A stretch of 64,000 nt of DNA from JBCDJG01 sp038748065 (GCA_038748065.1 JBCDJG010000016.1:1-64000); one strand, 5' to 3'. Counted from the stretch's first letter, positions 27,457 through 36,881 are shown. Translations and numbers: made by a program. The notes: generated by a model from the sequence alone, not told the origin.

Positions 27457-28023
27457 TCACGCCGACGAAGGCGCGTGTTTTTGGGAACCCGCCCACCATA
27501 GCACGATGCCGCCACCAATCACGCCCGCCAGGTGCGCCGCCGCGAAGGGTGGCCAGGCGGTGTGCGTGAACAGGGCGACTCCCGCCTGCATCTCGATAAA
27601 GATCTTGCCAAGGCTGAGCAGCCCTATCAGGGGTATAACCAGCGAGCGCGAGGTATGCCAGAGGTGCAGCAGCGCGATCACCAGCAAGGTGTTCAACACG
27701 CCAGACAGGCCACAGTAACGCTGCAATTCCAGCCAGGGCGCCAGCAGCAGCATATTCACAGCAAGCGTCCCAGCAACCAGGCCCACGGCCAGGTGTCGCC
27801 GCGAAAACTGTTCAATCAAACCGCCCAGAACCAGCAGGCCCGCGACATTCCAAAGCAGGTGCTCGCCGTCGCCGTGCAGCCAGTGGCCCGTAAAGAGGCC
27901 CAGGGGATTACCCTGGGCCAACTGTGCCTTATCGAAATACAGGCTGCTGCGAATCGCTTCAGGCAGCAAATGCAAGAGCCCCGCTATCGATGCCAGCGCC
28001 ATGGTCAGCCAGGGCGTCTTCAC
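27457..28023 (-). CDS. rrtA: Rhombosortase (rhomboid-family intramembrane protease)
   Basis: 188-residue, six-span rhomboid relative. The catalytic features are HWLHGDGEHLLWNVAGLLVL (span-2 His/Asn region), the Ser in YCGLSGVLNTLLV (GxSG), and the His in AAHLAGVIGG. The short form and this motif set fit the rhombosortases that process GlyGly-CTERM proteins. Its ATG overlaps by 4 bp the stop of a gene whose product ends in exactly that tail, which strongly supports the assignment over a GlpG-type rhomboid. Confidence 0.88.
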   Translation of the reverse strand: MKTPWLTMALASIAGLLHLLPEAIRSSLYFDKAQLAQGNPLGLFTGHWLHGDGEHLLWNVAGLLVLGGLIEQFSRRHLAVGLVAGTLAVNMLLLAPWLELQRYCGLSGVLNTLLVIALLHLWHTSRSLVIPLIGLLSLGKIFIEMQAGVALFTHTAWPPFAAAHLAGVIGGGIVLWWAGSQKHAPSSA

Positions 28024-30062
28024 GAGCGCCTCCGGCGTCCCGCCAGCAGCAGCGGCAAGAGCATAAGCAGCGACCAGGGGCCCATGGCACCACCGCCAGA
28101 CGGTGTCGCTCGCGGGCTATTGAAGGCAGGCTGTTGGCTGTCCGCGCGATTGTTCTGCACGCTATTGGCAGCGCGATGCTGCCGCGCCTGCTGCTCCAGT
28201 GCCACCCGCGTAGCATTCTTGCGATCCATACCGAGCTGCTTGAACACGTCTTCGCGCACCACCACCATTGAGGTGTAGTCCGTCACCAGGCCGTACTCCA
28301 TTGCCAGGTCTACCACCGCCTGTTCACTATCAGCGTCCGCGCCAAGGTAATCCATGCGTGCCTGCAGGTCCTCGATGCTGGCATAGGCCCAAAGTCTCTC
28401 GATCTCCGGATTGCGCTCGCTGCGCGCAGGAAAATCGAAGCGCGTTTTGTACTCGCGATTCTCTGCACCCACCTTGCCGCGAATCGTGACATCCGCCGGG
28501 CCATCGCCCCAGTAGTGGCCCATCAAGATCAGCTGCTGCCCTCGATACAGGCTACTAATGTTGGCCGGGGACAGGTCTCTCACCTTCACGCCATCCACAC
28601 GCACGTCGATGTCGCGATAGGCTTCATGGCTCAGTTTCTCGCCCACCTGCACCAGCCGACCAACAATGTCGTCGCCGTTAGAAATACTCATGGCGAAGCC
28701 ATTGGATATTGCCGTCATACCATCGAGCAGCGGCCGATTGGCGCTGTTGCCCATGACAAAGGTAAAGAGACGAACGTCGTGCTGCTCCAGCAGTTCGAGG
28801 AAGTCTTTTTTTTCGGTCACACCCACGTTGGCTACGCCGTCCGTTACCAGTACCAGCGCTGAGGGACGGTCTGCGTCCAGGCCGCGGATGCCCTTATCAA
28901 GGCCCGCATACAGGTTGGTGCCGCTGCCGGGTTGAACGTTTTCGAGCGCGACCATGTAGCGCTGAATCTCTTTCGGTGTTGCCGCGACAAAGCCCGGTGT
29001 CAGCTCCCGGGTGCTGGAGTTAAACAGCACAATCCGGAAACGGTCGTCCGGGTGCAGCTTGTTGAGCCCGCCCTTAATGCCCTCCACCAGGCTGTGATAC
29101 TTGCCCTGCATCGAGCCTGATATGTCGAGCACGAACACCCAATCCCGTCCCGCAGTGACCGGCTTCAGGTCATCGCCGGGCGTCAGCGTCATCATGAAGG
29201 TGCCGCGCTCGCTGCCCGGAGGCTTGTGCGTCACCATATCCACGCTGCCCGGTAGCCCCTGCTGATGGCGCCAGTACACCACAATGTCCTCATCCAGCCG
29301 GTGGGCTGCGCCGGCGGCTGCCGCTGCGACACCTTCCTCATCCACGGTCGCTGAACCGTTTGCCAGGCTTGCCTGCCACTCACCCGGCCCTTGCTGCGTC
29401 ACTGCAGCCTGCGAGTGCTGAGGCAGGCGCAGGCCATCAACGGGGTAGGAGGATCGCAGGTTGAAGTCAAAGCTGAAGCTGCCGCTGACCTCTTCCTGAT
29501 AGGTCCAGAACGCCAGCTTCTGTTCGTCCACACCCCCTTCCTCGAGCGGATAAACATAGCGCCCGATGCCCATGTCGACGTGGACGGGCTGCAGATACAC
29601 CAGCCGGATTTTTACGGCCGACTGCGCACGCACCGGGTAGACGCTACTGTCGAAGCTTCGGTAAGCATCCTTTTCCGTCAGTGCGGTTTCGCGGCCCTGG
29701 GCCTTTTCCTGCTCATACACCTCTCGGGCGCGCGCCTTCTCCAGTATCTCGCCGGTCACAGGCACGCCATCAATCCAGTAGGTAAACTCACCGACGGCAG
29801 CCTGTTCCGGCACCGGAAAAGAGTAGATCGCCTCCAGCGCAGTGCTATGTGGGTTAAAAAACTCCTGCTCTACTGTGGTGACGGCGTAACCATCTTCCAC
29901 GGTGACATCCACGTGGTGCTGCCGAATTTCCAGTTTCGGCAAGGCCCCGGATGCCGGGGTCATCAAGCCAGCCGCCTGGGCTGTGGTGCAGGCACCCGCG
30001 CCAAGCAAAAATGTCAGGGATGCCGCCAGTACTTTGCGCGGCAAGGGAATCAGCGTAGTCAT
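28020..30062 (-). CDS. VIT/von Willebrand A protein with GlyGly-CTERM tail
   Basis: 680-residue exported protein: signal peptide (about 1-30, VLAASLTFLLGAGACTTAQA), a VIT domain (about 35-165, EQEFFNPHSTALEAIYSFPV and EKARAREVYEQEKAQGRETA), and a vWA domain (about 305-480) with the MIDAS DxSxS in FVLDISGSMQGK. The end has a Ser/Gly-rich linker (PSGGGAMGPW), a hydrophobic span (LLMLLPLLLAG) and RRRRS, a textbook GlyGly-CTERM. The domain order resembles the marine proteobacterial sortase-target family, but here a rhombosortase is coupled downstream. The ATG at 30062 is chosen because AAGGAG sits 7 nt upstream; the earlier ATG touches it. Confidence 0.9.
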   Translation of the reverse strand: MTTLIPLPRKVLAASLTFLLGAGACTTAQAAGLMTPASGALPKLEIRQHHVDVTVEDGYAVTTVEQEFFNPHSTALEAIYSFPVPEQAAVGEFTYWIDGVPVTGEILEKARAREVYEQEKAQGRETALTEKDAYRSFDSSVYPVRAQSAVKIRLVYLQPVHVDMGIGRYVYPLEEGGVDEQKLAFWTYQEEVSGSFSFDFNLRSSYPVDGLRLPQHSQAAVTQQGPGEWQASLANGSATVDEEGVAAAAAGAAHRLDEDIVVYWRHQQGLPGSVDMVTHKPPGSERGTFMMTLTPGDDLKPVTAGRDWVFVLDISGSMQGKYHSLVEGIKGGLNKLHPDDRFRIVLFNSSTRELTPGFVAATPKEIQRYMVALENVQPGSGTNLYAGLDKGIRGLDADRPSALVLVTDGVANVGVTEKKDFLELLEQHDVRLFTFVMGNSANRPLLDGMTAISNGFAMSISNGDDIVGRLVQVGEKLSHEAYRDIDVRVDGVKVRDLSPANISSLYRGQQLILMGHYWGDGPADVTIRGKVGAENREYKTRFDFPARSERNPEIERLWAYASIEDLQARMDYLGADADSEQAVVDLAMEYGLVTDYTSMVVVREDVFKQLGMDRKNATRVALEQQARQHRAANSVQNNRADSQQPAFNSPRATPSGGGAMGPWSLLMLLPLLLAGRRRRS

Positions 30063-30218
30063 GATCATCTCCTTCGGCGGTTGCGCCGAGCTATGTGTTA
30101 CCCGTCAACACGGGATGCCTGCATTGGGCGCTAAAAGGGCGCTGAATTCACCTTGAAACGGGGAAGTCCTGCTATAGTGGACTCGAAGTATCGTATTTGT
30201 GTACTGAAGGAATGCGTG

Positions 30219-30971
30219 ATGAGCCAGGTCCACACATTAGTCGCCACACTCAAGCAGGAGCTGAAAGCTCGGGGCCTTACCTACGCCGATGTCGCGCAGG
30301 GTCTGGCGCTGTCCGAGAGCAGTGTCAAACGACAGTTCGCGGAATCACGCTTTACCCTGTCGCGGCTGGAACAGGTGTGTGAGCTGATCGGCCTAGATAT
30401 CTCAGACCTGGTGCAAAAGATGGAGGCGGGTCGCAAGCGCATCAGCACGCTCACGGAGGCACAGGAAAAAGAGATCGCGGGAGACCCAAAAATGCTGCTG
30501 GCGGCGATCTGCGTGCTCAACGGCTGGCTCTTCGACGAGATCATCGCGACCTATAGCGTGAGCGAACACGAAGGCATCCAACTGATGGCCCGTCTGGACC
30601 GCCTTGGCGTGATCGAGTTGCTGCCTCTGAATCGCTATCGGCTCATCGTGGCCTCTGACTTTCGCTGGCTACCCGGAGGCCCGATCCAACAGTTTTTCCA
30701 GCGCGAGGTGCAGCCCGACTTCCTGAAGAGCCGCTTTCAGGGCGCCGGCGAAAAGCTGCTGTTCAGAAACGGCATGCTATCGCGCGGGGCAAACGCAGAG
30801 ATGGCGCGCAGGATGGAGCGGCTTATCGCTGATTTTAACGAGCTCCATGTCGAGGATGCCGCCCTGCCACTGGAAGAGCGATTCGGAACCAGCCTGCTGG
30901 TTGCCATGCGTCCCTGGGAGTTCGGCTTCTTCAACGAGCTGCGGCGGGAGCCAGGCGAGAAGCGCTTCTAG
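30219..30971 (+). CDS. XRE-type helix-turn-helix regulator
   Basis: 250 residues. The N-terminus carries a Cro/C1-type helix-turn-helix (about 5-60, LTYADVAQGLALSESSVKRQ then LSRLEQVCELIGLDISDLV). The remaining 180 residues form an all-alpha and mixed region of unknown fold, with a possible second winged helix (SEHEGIQLMARLDRLGVIEL). The ATG at 30219 follows GAAGGA by 7 nt. It diverges from the VIT/vWA-rhombosortase operon and may regulate it; target unknown. Confidence 0.82.
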   Translation: MSQVHTLVATLKQELKARGLTYADVAQGLALSESSVKRQFAESRFTLSRLEQVCELIGLDISDLVQKMEAGRKRISTLTEAQEKEIAGDPKMLLAAICVLNGWLFDEIIATYSVSEHEGIQLMARLDRLGVIELLPLNRYRLIVASDFRWLPGGPIQQFFQREVQPDFLKSRFQGAGEKLLFRNGMLSRGANAEMARRMERLIADFNELHVEDAALPLEERFGTSLLVAMRPWEFGFFNELRREPGEKRF

Positions 30972-31044
30972 GGGACGCTTCGGGCTACAGGGGCGCCCGC
31001 AAACGCGGTACATTAGGCGCGTTTAATCGCCGAGGGCCTGCGCA

Positions 31045-31470
31045 TTGGTTTACGTTTTTCTGGTCAACAGCGTGGTCGTTGCCCTTGCGGTAGCCATACA
31101 CTACGAATTCTTGCACCTGATAACTCGCATCCTGCCACGGGTCGACATCAAGCATCGACTGCGAATCGTGTTCGCCGTATTTGCTGCCCTGTGTGCCCAC
31201 GCGGTCGAAGTGTGGATCTTCGCGCTGTCTTACTACCTGATGCATCACGCCGAAAACTGGGGCGAACTGCGCGGCAACTTTGACGGCTCACTGCTGGACG
31301 CGGCCTATTTTTCCTTCACCACCTACACCACCCTGGGCTTTGGTGACGTCGAACCCATTGGTGACCTGCGCTTCCTCACTGGCCTTGAATCGCTTACCGG
31401 CCTGGTACTGATCACATGGACAGCCTCATTCCTTTATCTGGAAATGTCGCGCTACTGGGAAACACACTGA
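31045..31470 (+). CDS. Two-pore-helix potassium-type ion channel
   Basis: 141 residues of the Ion_trans_2 family: a first span (VYVFLVNSVVVALAVAI), a second (RIVFAVFAALCAHAVEVWIF), a pore helix with the selectivity filter TTLGFGD, and a last span (LTGLVLITWTASFLYLEM). There is no regulatory RCK domain. The start is TTG at 31045, 8 nt after GAGGG, since no ATG gives the first span. The GNAT gene follows by 3 bp. Confidence 0.82.
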   Translation: MVYVFLVNSVVVALAVAIHYEFLHLITRILPRVDIKHRLRIVFAVFAALCAHAVEVWIFALSYYLMHHAENWGELRGNFDGSLLDAAYFSFTTYTTLGFGDVEPIGDLRFLTGLESLTGLVLITWTASFLYLEMSRYWETH

Positions 31471-31473
31471 GTC

Positions 31474-31956
31474 ATGGCTTCCATCCACGTCCGTGCGGCT
31501 ACGCCCGACGATATCGACTTCATCCTCGCCATGATCCGCGGCCTCGCTGAGTATGAAAAGGCCCTGCATGAGGTCGAGGCCACAGCGGCGCAGTTGCATG
31601 ACATTCTGTTTTGCCAACACCCGCGCGTCGAAGCGGCGATCGCCGTCGCGGATGGCGAGGCTGTGGGCATCGCCGTTTACTTTTTCAACTTCTCAACCTG
31701 GACGGGCAAGCTCGGCCTGTTCCTCGAGGATCTCTATGTTCCCCCTGAGCATCGCGGCCGTCGTGCTGGAATCGCTTTGCTCAAACACCTGGCGCAGCTT
31801 GCGTTGGATCGGGACTGTGGCCGATTTGAATGGAACGTGTTGGATTGGAACCAGCCGGCTATCGATCTCTATGAATCCATCGGAGCGGAGCCAATGAGCG
31901 AGTGGATAGGCTACCGCCTGAGCGGTGACGCCTTGAGGCACTTCGCCGAGCGCTAG
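31474..31956 (+). CDS. GNAT-family N-acetyltransferase
   Basis: 160-residue acetyltransferase resembling the diamine/SSAT-like group. Acetyl-CoA motif A is LEDLYVPPEHRGRRAGIALL (about 88-107), and motif B includes FEWNVLDWNQPAIDLYESIG. The end overlaps by 4 bp the end of the oppositely oriented ArsC-like gene. The amine substrate is unknown. Confidence 0.87.
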   Translation: MASIHVRAATPDDIDFILAMIRGLAEYEKALHEVEATAAQLHDILFCQHPRVEAAIAVADGEAVGIAVYFFNFSTWTGKLGLFLEDLYVPPEHRGRRAGIALLKHLAQLALDRDCGRFEWNVLDWNQPAIDLYESIGAEPMSEWIGYRLSGDALRHFAER

Positions 31957-32423
31957 CGCGCGCCGAGATTCACAAGGGCATCGTGCAGGTCGCTGGCGCG
32001 CAGCTCCTCAAGCGGCAATTCAAGCAGGTCATCGACGCGTTGCTCCACCTCAGTGATCGTCGTCATAAATGCGGCTTCGATCTCGGCTTCACTACCCTCC
32101 AGCTTCGAGGGATCAGCGAGGCCCCAGTGCAGCTTCACGCTCCTGCCGAGCCAGAGCGGACAGGATTCACCCGCAGCACTGTCACATACCGTCAGCACCA
32201 GGTCGAGGTCCTGACCCTGAAAGTCATGCCACGATTGGCTCTGCAGGCCCTCTGTGGGATAACCCGCCTGGGCCAGATAGCGCAGGGACAGCGGGTGGAC
32301 CTCACCCGCGGGAGAGCTGCCCGCAGAGTATGCCGCGAGCCGGCCTGCGCCGCGATGATTGCTGACAGCCTCGCAAATAATGCTGCGGCAGCGGTTGTGA
32401 GTACAGACGTAGAGGAGATTCAT
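31953..32423 (-). CDS. arsC: ArsC-type arsenate reductase / low-molecular-weight phosphatase fold
   Basis: 156 residues. The N-terminal P-loop is CTHNRCRS (Cys-x5-Arg-Ser), the LMW protein-tyrosine-phosphatase motif. The additional cysteines in LTVCDSAAGESCPLWLG match the thioredoxin-coupled arsenate reductase (TVCD...CP) rather than a plain phosphatase. No other ars gene adjoins it, so its place in arsenic resistance is inferred from motifs only. Confidence 0.82.
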   Translation of the reverse strand: MNLLYVCTHNRCRSIICEAVSNHRGAGRLAAYSAGSSPAGEVHPLSLRYLAQAGYPTEGLQSQSWHDFQGQDLDLVLTVCDSAAGESCPLWLGRSVKLHWGLADPSKLEGSEAEIEAAFMTTITEVEQRVDDLLELPLEELRASDLHDALVNLGAR

Positions 32424-32463
32424 ACTATGTTAAGACCCGAGTGTTACGCCGCTGTGTCATGTC

Positions 32464-32700
32464 TCATTCACCGAACCCATGACCTTGCCCATCACCAACA
32501 GGCGCAAAGCGCGCTACGCTGCGGCCGTCGATGGTCACCTGCTCGCTAAACATCGCCAAGGGTCGCACCCAGAGCCCGCGCTCGCCGTACAGAGGCCGGT
32601 AGACGACCAGTTCCTCCTCGGTTTCAGAATGGCGTGCCACCCCAAGAACCTCATACTCACCCCCCTTGTAATGTCGATAGCGACCCGGTGCCACACTCAT
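32464..32700 (-). CDS. DUF1653-family protein
   Basis: 78 residues with the DUF1653 pattern GRYRHYKGGEYEVLGVARH, EELVVYRPLYGERGLWVRP and MFSEQV. No function is established for the family. The ATG at 32700 overlaps the selD stop (ATGA), so it is the third gene of the selenium operon mnmH-selD-DUF1653. An upstream in-frame start at 32736 is unlikely because it would run into selD. Confidence 0.85.
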   Translation of the reverse strand: MSVAPGRYRHYKGGEYEVLGVARHSETEEELVVYRPLYGERGLWVRPLAMFSEQVTIDGRSVARFAPVGDGQGHGFGE

Positions 32701-34868
32701 GTCACAACCTCCACCGGCGCGTCGCCGGGTGCACATTGAACAACCTCGCCAATAATCGCAGCATCAGCATAGCCCGCTGCGTGCAGATCGCGCAGCAGCT
32801 CGCGCGCGCTGGACGGCGCCACGCCAAACAGCAGGCCCCCACTGGTCTGAGGGTCAAACACGATCTCCCCGACCGGATCGGGAATCTTTATGCGCTTCGA
32901 CGCCTGACGGTTCGCCACATGATTGCTGCTCACAATGCCCGCCGCCAGCGCCGACGCTACACCCGGCAAGAGCGGCAGCTGCGGCAGCTGTAATCGCGCC
33001 CCCTGGGTCTCATCGAGCATTTCCAGAAGGTGCCCCGCCAGGCCAAAGCCGGTCACATCGGTTGCGGCACTGACCCCGTGCTTCACGGCAAGCTCTGCCG
33101 CCGCCGCATTACTTGTCAGCATCATCGCCAGCGCTGCATCGATGTCACGGCCATCTGCGCGTAATTGCATGTGCCCTGCCAGTAAAGCGCCGGTGCCTAG
33201 GGCCTTGGTCAGGAGCAGGGCGTCACCCACCTGCAGGCCGCGTTTGCGCAACGCGCCGCGGGCGGGGGCACTGCCCGTCACAGCGAATCCGAGGCTGAAC
33301 TCGGCGCCCTGGGTGCTGTGGCCACCCGCCAACACGCAGCCCCGGGGCACCAGTTCATCCAGCGCACCGCCCAACACCTGCAGCAGTTCACGCCGTTGCA
33401 GTGCCTCAGTGGCGAAGGGCAGGCTCACCGTCGCCAAGGCGGACAGCGCTTGTGCGCCACAGGCATACAAATCACTGAGCGCATGGTTCGCCGCGATGCG
33501 ACCCATCAGGTACGGGTCATCGACCAGCTGTCGCAGCGTATCGATGCTCTGCAAGAGCGGCGTCTGGGCAGTGGGCAGTGCGACCGCATCATCACCGGGC
33601 TCACGGGCAAGGCAGTGCTCGGGATAGTGCTCGGCAAGTGTTGATAACACCTCGGTCAACACGGCAGCCGAGAGCTTGGCACCACAGCCACCACAGGGCG
33701 CCTGCCTGTCGGGCTGATCCGGCAGCGATTGCAGCGGGCTGCCAGAGTCCATTGGCGCCAGTTCGGCGAACCGCGACATAAACTGCTGATCGATGCGATT
33801 CTTCCAACGCCAGACCCAGGCTCCGGACGCACTGAAAACTCCGCGATCAGCCACTGCGCTGCGATCGCCAAGCGACAGTAACGACAGGAAACGTGACTGC
33901 GGGCGGTGGGTTTTTAACGGGCGCTGCATCAGCGCTGCCTGCAAATTATGGGCGAGCACGGGCGCCTGTCGTACGGCGTAAACACCCGCCTTTGGCCGCG
34001 GATTATCGACCTGTGTCGCTATGTCTCCGGCACCAAATACCCGCTGGTCTGCCGTGGATTGCAGCGTATCGGTGATCGCCAGAAAGCCGCCGTCTACTAC
34101 CGGCAGGCCGCTGCCGGCGATCCATGGCGCTGCAGTGGCGCCCGTGCACCAGAAAAGACGGTCGAAAGCTCGCTCGCCCGACTTACTGTGAAGCGTCTGC
34201 TCCGTGACTTCAGCGACGCGGTAATCAAGCTGAACATCAATACCGAGGCTGGCCAGCCGGCGCATGACGATGGCGCGGGCGCGGCCGTTGTAGCCCTGTA
34301 AAATCTCCGCGCCGCCGCAGTACAGCGTAAATCGGCAGTCTTTATCGACCAGTCGATGTGCCATGGCGAGGATCAACTCAACGCTGCCGGCGCCACCGCC
34401 CACCACCGCAACTCGAGCGCCTGGCAGCCTCGCTTGATCGTCCTGCCAACGCTGCCAGAAGCTGGCCACAGGTTTTACAGGGACGGCAAACTCCGCCGCC
34501 CCGGGCACACTGGCCATCTCCGGACTCGAACCAATATCGATGCTTAGCAGGTCGTAGTGCATCGGCGGCCGGCCCGCTAATTTGAGCGAGCGCGTTTGCG
34601 GGTGAAGGGCCGTTACCGCCGCGCGTACAAATCGCACGCCACCCCACTGACACAGCCGCGCCAGATCTATGTGGGCCTCTTCAAAGCGGTAGTGACCGGC
34701 GACCAGCCCCGGCAACATGCCGGAGTAGGGGGTAAAGCTGTCAGGCGAGACAAGCGTAATGCGCAGGCCATCGAGCGGGGACATTGCCAGGCTGCGCAAG
34801 GCGAGGGCATGGGCATGGCCACCACCCACCAGCACAAGGTCGCGTCGATAGAGGCTGCTAGCCTGCAC
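32697..34868 (-). CDS. selD: FAD-dependent oxidoreductase / selenide,water dikinase fusion
   Basis: 723-residue bifunctional protein. Residues 1 to about 370 form a pyridine-nucleotide-disulfide oxidoreductase (FAD fold LVLVGGGHAHALAL at 11-24; NAD fold VAVVGGGAGSVELILA at 153-168; GAGDIATQ at about 279). Residues 390-723 are SelD, which makes selenophosphate from selenide and ATP: the catalytic pair is Cys395 and Lys398 in GGCGAKL. This fusion is known; the oxidoreductase may supply selenide. It overlaps mnmH by 11 bp. Confidence 0.93.
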   Translation of the reverse strand: MQASSLYRRDLVLVGGGHAHALALRSLAMSPLDGLRITLVSPDSFTPYSGMLPGLVAGHYRFEEAHIDLARLCQWGGVRFVRAAVTALHPQTRSLKLAGRPPMHYDLLSIDIGSSPEMASVPGAAEFAVPVKPVASFWQRWQDDQARLPGARVAVVGGGAGSVELILAMAHRLVDKDCRFTLYCGGAEILQGYNGRARAIVMRRLASLGIDVQLDYRVAEVTEQTLHSKSGERAFDRLFWCTGATAAPWIAGSGLPVVDGGFLAITDTLQSTADQRVFGAGDIATQVDNPRPKAGVYAVRQAPVLAHNLQAALMQRPLKTHRPQSRFLSLLSLGDRSAVADRGVFSASGAWVWRWKNRIDQQFMSRFAELAPMDSGSPLQSLPDQPDRQAPCGGCGAKLSAAVLTEVLSTLAEHYPEHCLAREPGDDAVALPTAQTPLLQSIDTLRQLVDDPYLMGRIAANHALSDLYACGAQALSALATVSLPFATEALQRRELLQVLGGALDELVPRGCVLAGGHSTQGAEFSLGFAVTGSAPARGALRKRGLQVGDALLLTKALGTGALLAGHMQLRADGRDIDAALAMMLTSNAAAAELAVKHGVSAATDVTGFGLAGHLLEMLDETQGARLQLPQLPLLPGVASALAAGIVSSNHVANRQASKRIKIPDPVGEIVFDPQTSGGLLFGVAPSSARELLRDLHAAGYADAAIIGEVVQCAPGDAPVEVVT

Positions 34869-35967
34869 CGCTGGTCATCTCCAGCGCGTGCCGCACAATG
34901 TGTTCGCGCGGCCCCTGGAAGAGAATCTCGCCGCTGCGCTGCGACAGCTGGTAGTCATACATCGGGTCGTAGTACTCGGCCAGAAGGATGTAGATCCAAT
35001 CCCGGTGGGGTGTGAGTCCACCGCCACTGCGCTGGGCAGCGAAGGCATCCGTCATCAAGCTGCTGACACGCGTTTGCCGCTCGCTACCGAGACGCTTGCG
35101 AATTTTCCACAGGTCGGCCTGCAGTTTTTGCTCGTGTTTCAGCGCGCCATCTTCGCGTCCGTGCAGGTCACTATAGCGGCGGCCAAGATCGACCACATAG
35201 TCGTCGATAATGACATCAATGCGCTCATCCAGGCTGTGTTCCACTTCAAGTATCGGTGCGCTTCCCATCGCGGCGCGCAGCGCCTGGGGCAGATAGAGTC
35301 GGCCTATCAGGCGTCCCTCGTCTTCCAGGCACAGGGCCCCCTCAGACGCGGACAAAAGCTTCATCAACGCAACGCTCAAGGTATTCTCAAAATCGATCTG
35401 GCTGGGTTGCCCCTGTGGTAGCTGGCCAAAGGTGGAGCCGCGGTGCGCAGCAATCCCTTCCAGATCGACACTCCGTGGAATCTGCCCAATTACGCGTGTC
35501 TTACCGGTGCCGGTGCGACCGCTGATGAGCACAATGCTGGCGCGCTCGACGCTGCGCTGCAGCTCGTCGATAAGGAAGCGGCGCATCGCTTTGTAGCCGC
35601 CGAGCACCAGCGGGTAGTTCACACCCTGCTCGCGCAGCCACTGTTGCACCGTGCGCGAGCGCAGGCCCCCGCGAAAACAATAAAGGTAGCCGTCCGGATG
35701 CTCCCGCGCGAAATCGAGCCAGGCCGCCAGTCGCTCATGCCGCACCTCGCCGCTGACGAGACGGTGGCCCAGGGCAATAGCAGCATCCTGGCCCTCCCGC
35801 TTGTAGCAGGTGCCGACCGCGGCGCGCTCATCATTGGTCATAAGCGGCAGGCTGTGGGCGGCGGGAAAGGCGCCCTGGGTGAATTCACCCGGCGAGCGCA
35901 TATCCATCATGGGGGTGTCACTGAGAAGCAGGCGCCGGTAGTCATCGGTATCCGGGCGCTGCGACAT
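34858..35967 (-). CDS. mnmH: tRNA 2-selenouridine synthase
   Basis: 369 residues, also called SelU. A rhodanese domain (1 to about 130) has the catalytic Cys97 in YCFRGGLRS, the same number as in E. coli. A P-loop domain follows (GRTGTGKT at 150-157). It uses selenophosphate from the adjacent SelD to replace sulfur in the wobble 2-thiouridine of tRNAs. Eight bases separate its start from the rdgC stop. No selA, selB or selC is in this window. Confidence 0.95.
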   Translation of the reverse strand: MSQRPDTDDYRRLLLSDTPMMDMRSPGEFTQGAFPAAHSLPLMTNDERAAVGTCYKREGQDAAIALGHRLVSGEVRHERLAAWLDFAREHPDGYLYCFRGGLRSRTVQQWLREQGVNYPLVLGGYKAMRRFLIDELQRSVERASIVLISGRTGTGKTRVIGQIPRSVDLEGIAAHRGSTFGQLPQGQPSQIDFENTLSVALMKLLSASEGALCLEDEGRLIGRLYLPQALRAAMGSAPILEVEHSLDERIDVIIDDYVVDLGRRYSDLHGREDGALKHEQKLQADLWKIRKRLGSERQTRVSSLMTDAFAAQRSGGGLTPHRDWIYILLAEYYDPMYDYQLSQRSGEILFQGPREHIVRHALEMTSGAG

Positions 35968-35975
35968 GTCGGGGC

Positions 35976-36881
35976 TTATTCGGCCTCGCCGCCGAACACG
36001 GTCATCACGCGTTCCTGCAACTCGCTAATGGCCTGAGACATCAGGGCATAGTCTGCATCGAGGCGCGCCGCCTCGTCGGCCTCGGGAATGTCTTCGTTTT
36101 CCTTCATCAACTCGTCCGCAAACTTGAGCCGGCGCAGGCACAGATCTTCCGCCATAACCAGGGACAGGCGCTCATCCCAGTGCATAGCGATTCGCGCAAC
36201 CTGCTTGCCCGCGTGCAGGTGAGTTTCCACCTCTTCACTCAACAAATCAACGCCGCGGCAGCGCACCACACCACCGTCCTCACCGGGCTCGCGCAGCTCA
36301 CATTCCAGGCCCAGCTCAAAATCATCGGGCAGGTTGTGATGCACCAGCCAGCCCGTCATCACCGACGCCGGTGCCTGGTTAACCTGGGGCAGTAGCACAG
36401 GAAAACTGCCGATGCTGTCCCGCAACAGGTTAAGCAATTCCTCTGCGCGCGCGGCGCTGGCGGCGTCGATGAAAATCCAGTTGGTGCTTGTGTCGATGAA
36501 GGCGAACACCGCAGCGGAGCGCGTAAAGGCCCTCGGCAGGCAGTCTTGAACGATCTCATCCTTAATGCTCAGCCGTTCTTTGCGATAGACCTTGCGGCCC
36601 TGCTCCTGTTCGATAGCCGCTACTTTTTCCTCAAGTTGTTCCCGCACAACGGTGGCCGGCAGTAGCTTCTCCTCGCGCTTCAGTTTCAGCAGCAGGCGGC
36701 CGCTGGCGGCATGGACCAGGGCCTCGGTCTCGTCACCCAGGGGCGGCACCCAGCCAAAAGACAGCGCCTGGGATTTCGCGCAGGGCTCGAACGGTCGCGC
36801 GGCGAGCTGGGCATCTAACTGCTCAGCGGACAGGTCAAAGGGGGCCGTCAGACGATAGGCCCTAAGATTCTTGAACCACAT
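35976..36881 (-). CDS. rdgC: Recombination-associated protein RdgC
   Basis: 301 residues of normal length, with the family start MWFKNLRAYRLT, the FGWVPPLG segment, and a C-terminal region with LCLRRLKFADEL. RdgC forms a DNA-clamping ring that limits RecA activity. It lies 8 bp before the selenium operon on the same strand, a common arrangement that does not imply a shared function. Confidence 0.95.
   Translation of the reverse strand: MWFKNLRAYRLTAPFDLSAEQLDAQLAARPFEPCAKSQALSFGWVPPLGDETEALVHAASGRLLLKLKREEKLLPATVVREQLEEKVAAIEQEQGRKVYRKERLSIKDEIVQDCLPRAFTRSAAVFAFIDTSTNWIFIDAASAARAEELLNLLRDSIGSFPVLLPQVNQAPASVMTGWLVHHNLPDDFELGLECELREPGEDGGVVRCRGVDLLSEEVETHLHAGKQVARIAMHWDERLSLVMAEDLCLRRLKFADELMKENEDIPEADEAARLDADYALMSQAISELQERVMTVFGGEAE

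Noticed and set aside
30153..30178. Promoter TTGAAA/TATAGT for the XRE gene
   Set aside because: The spacer is only 14 bp, too short for sigma-70.
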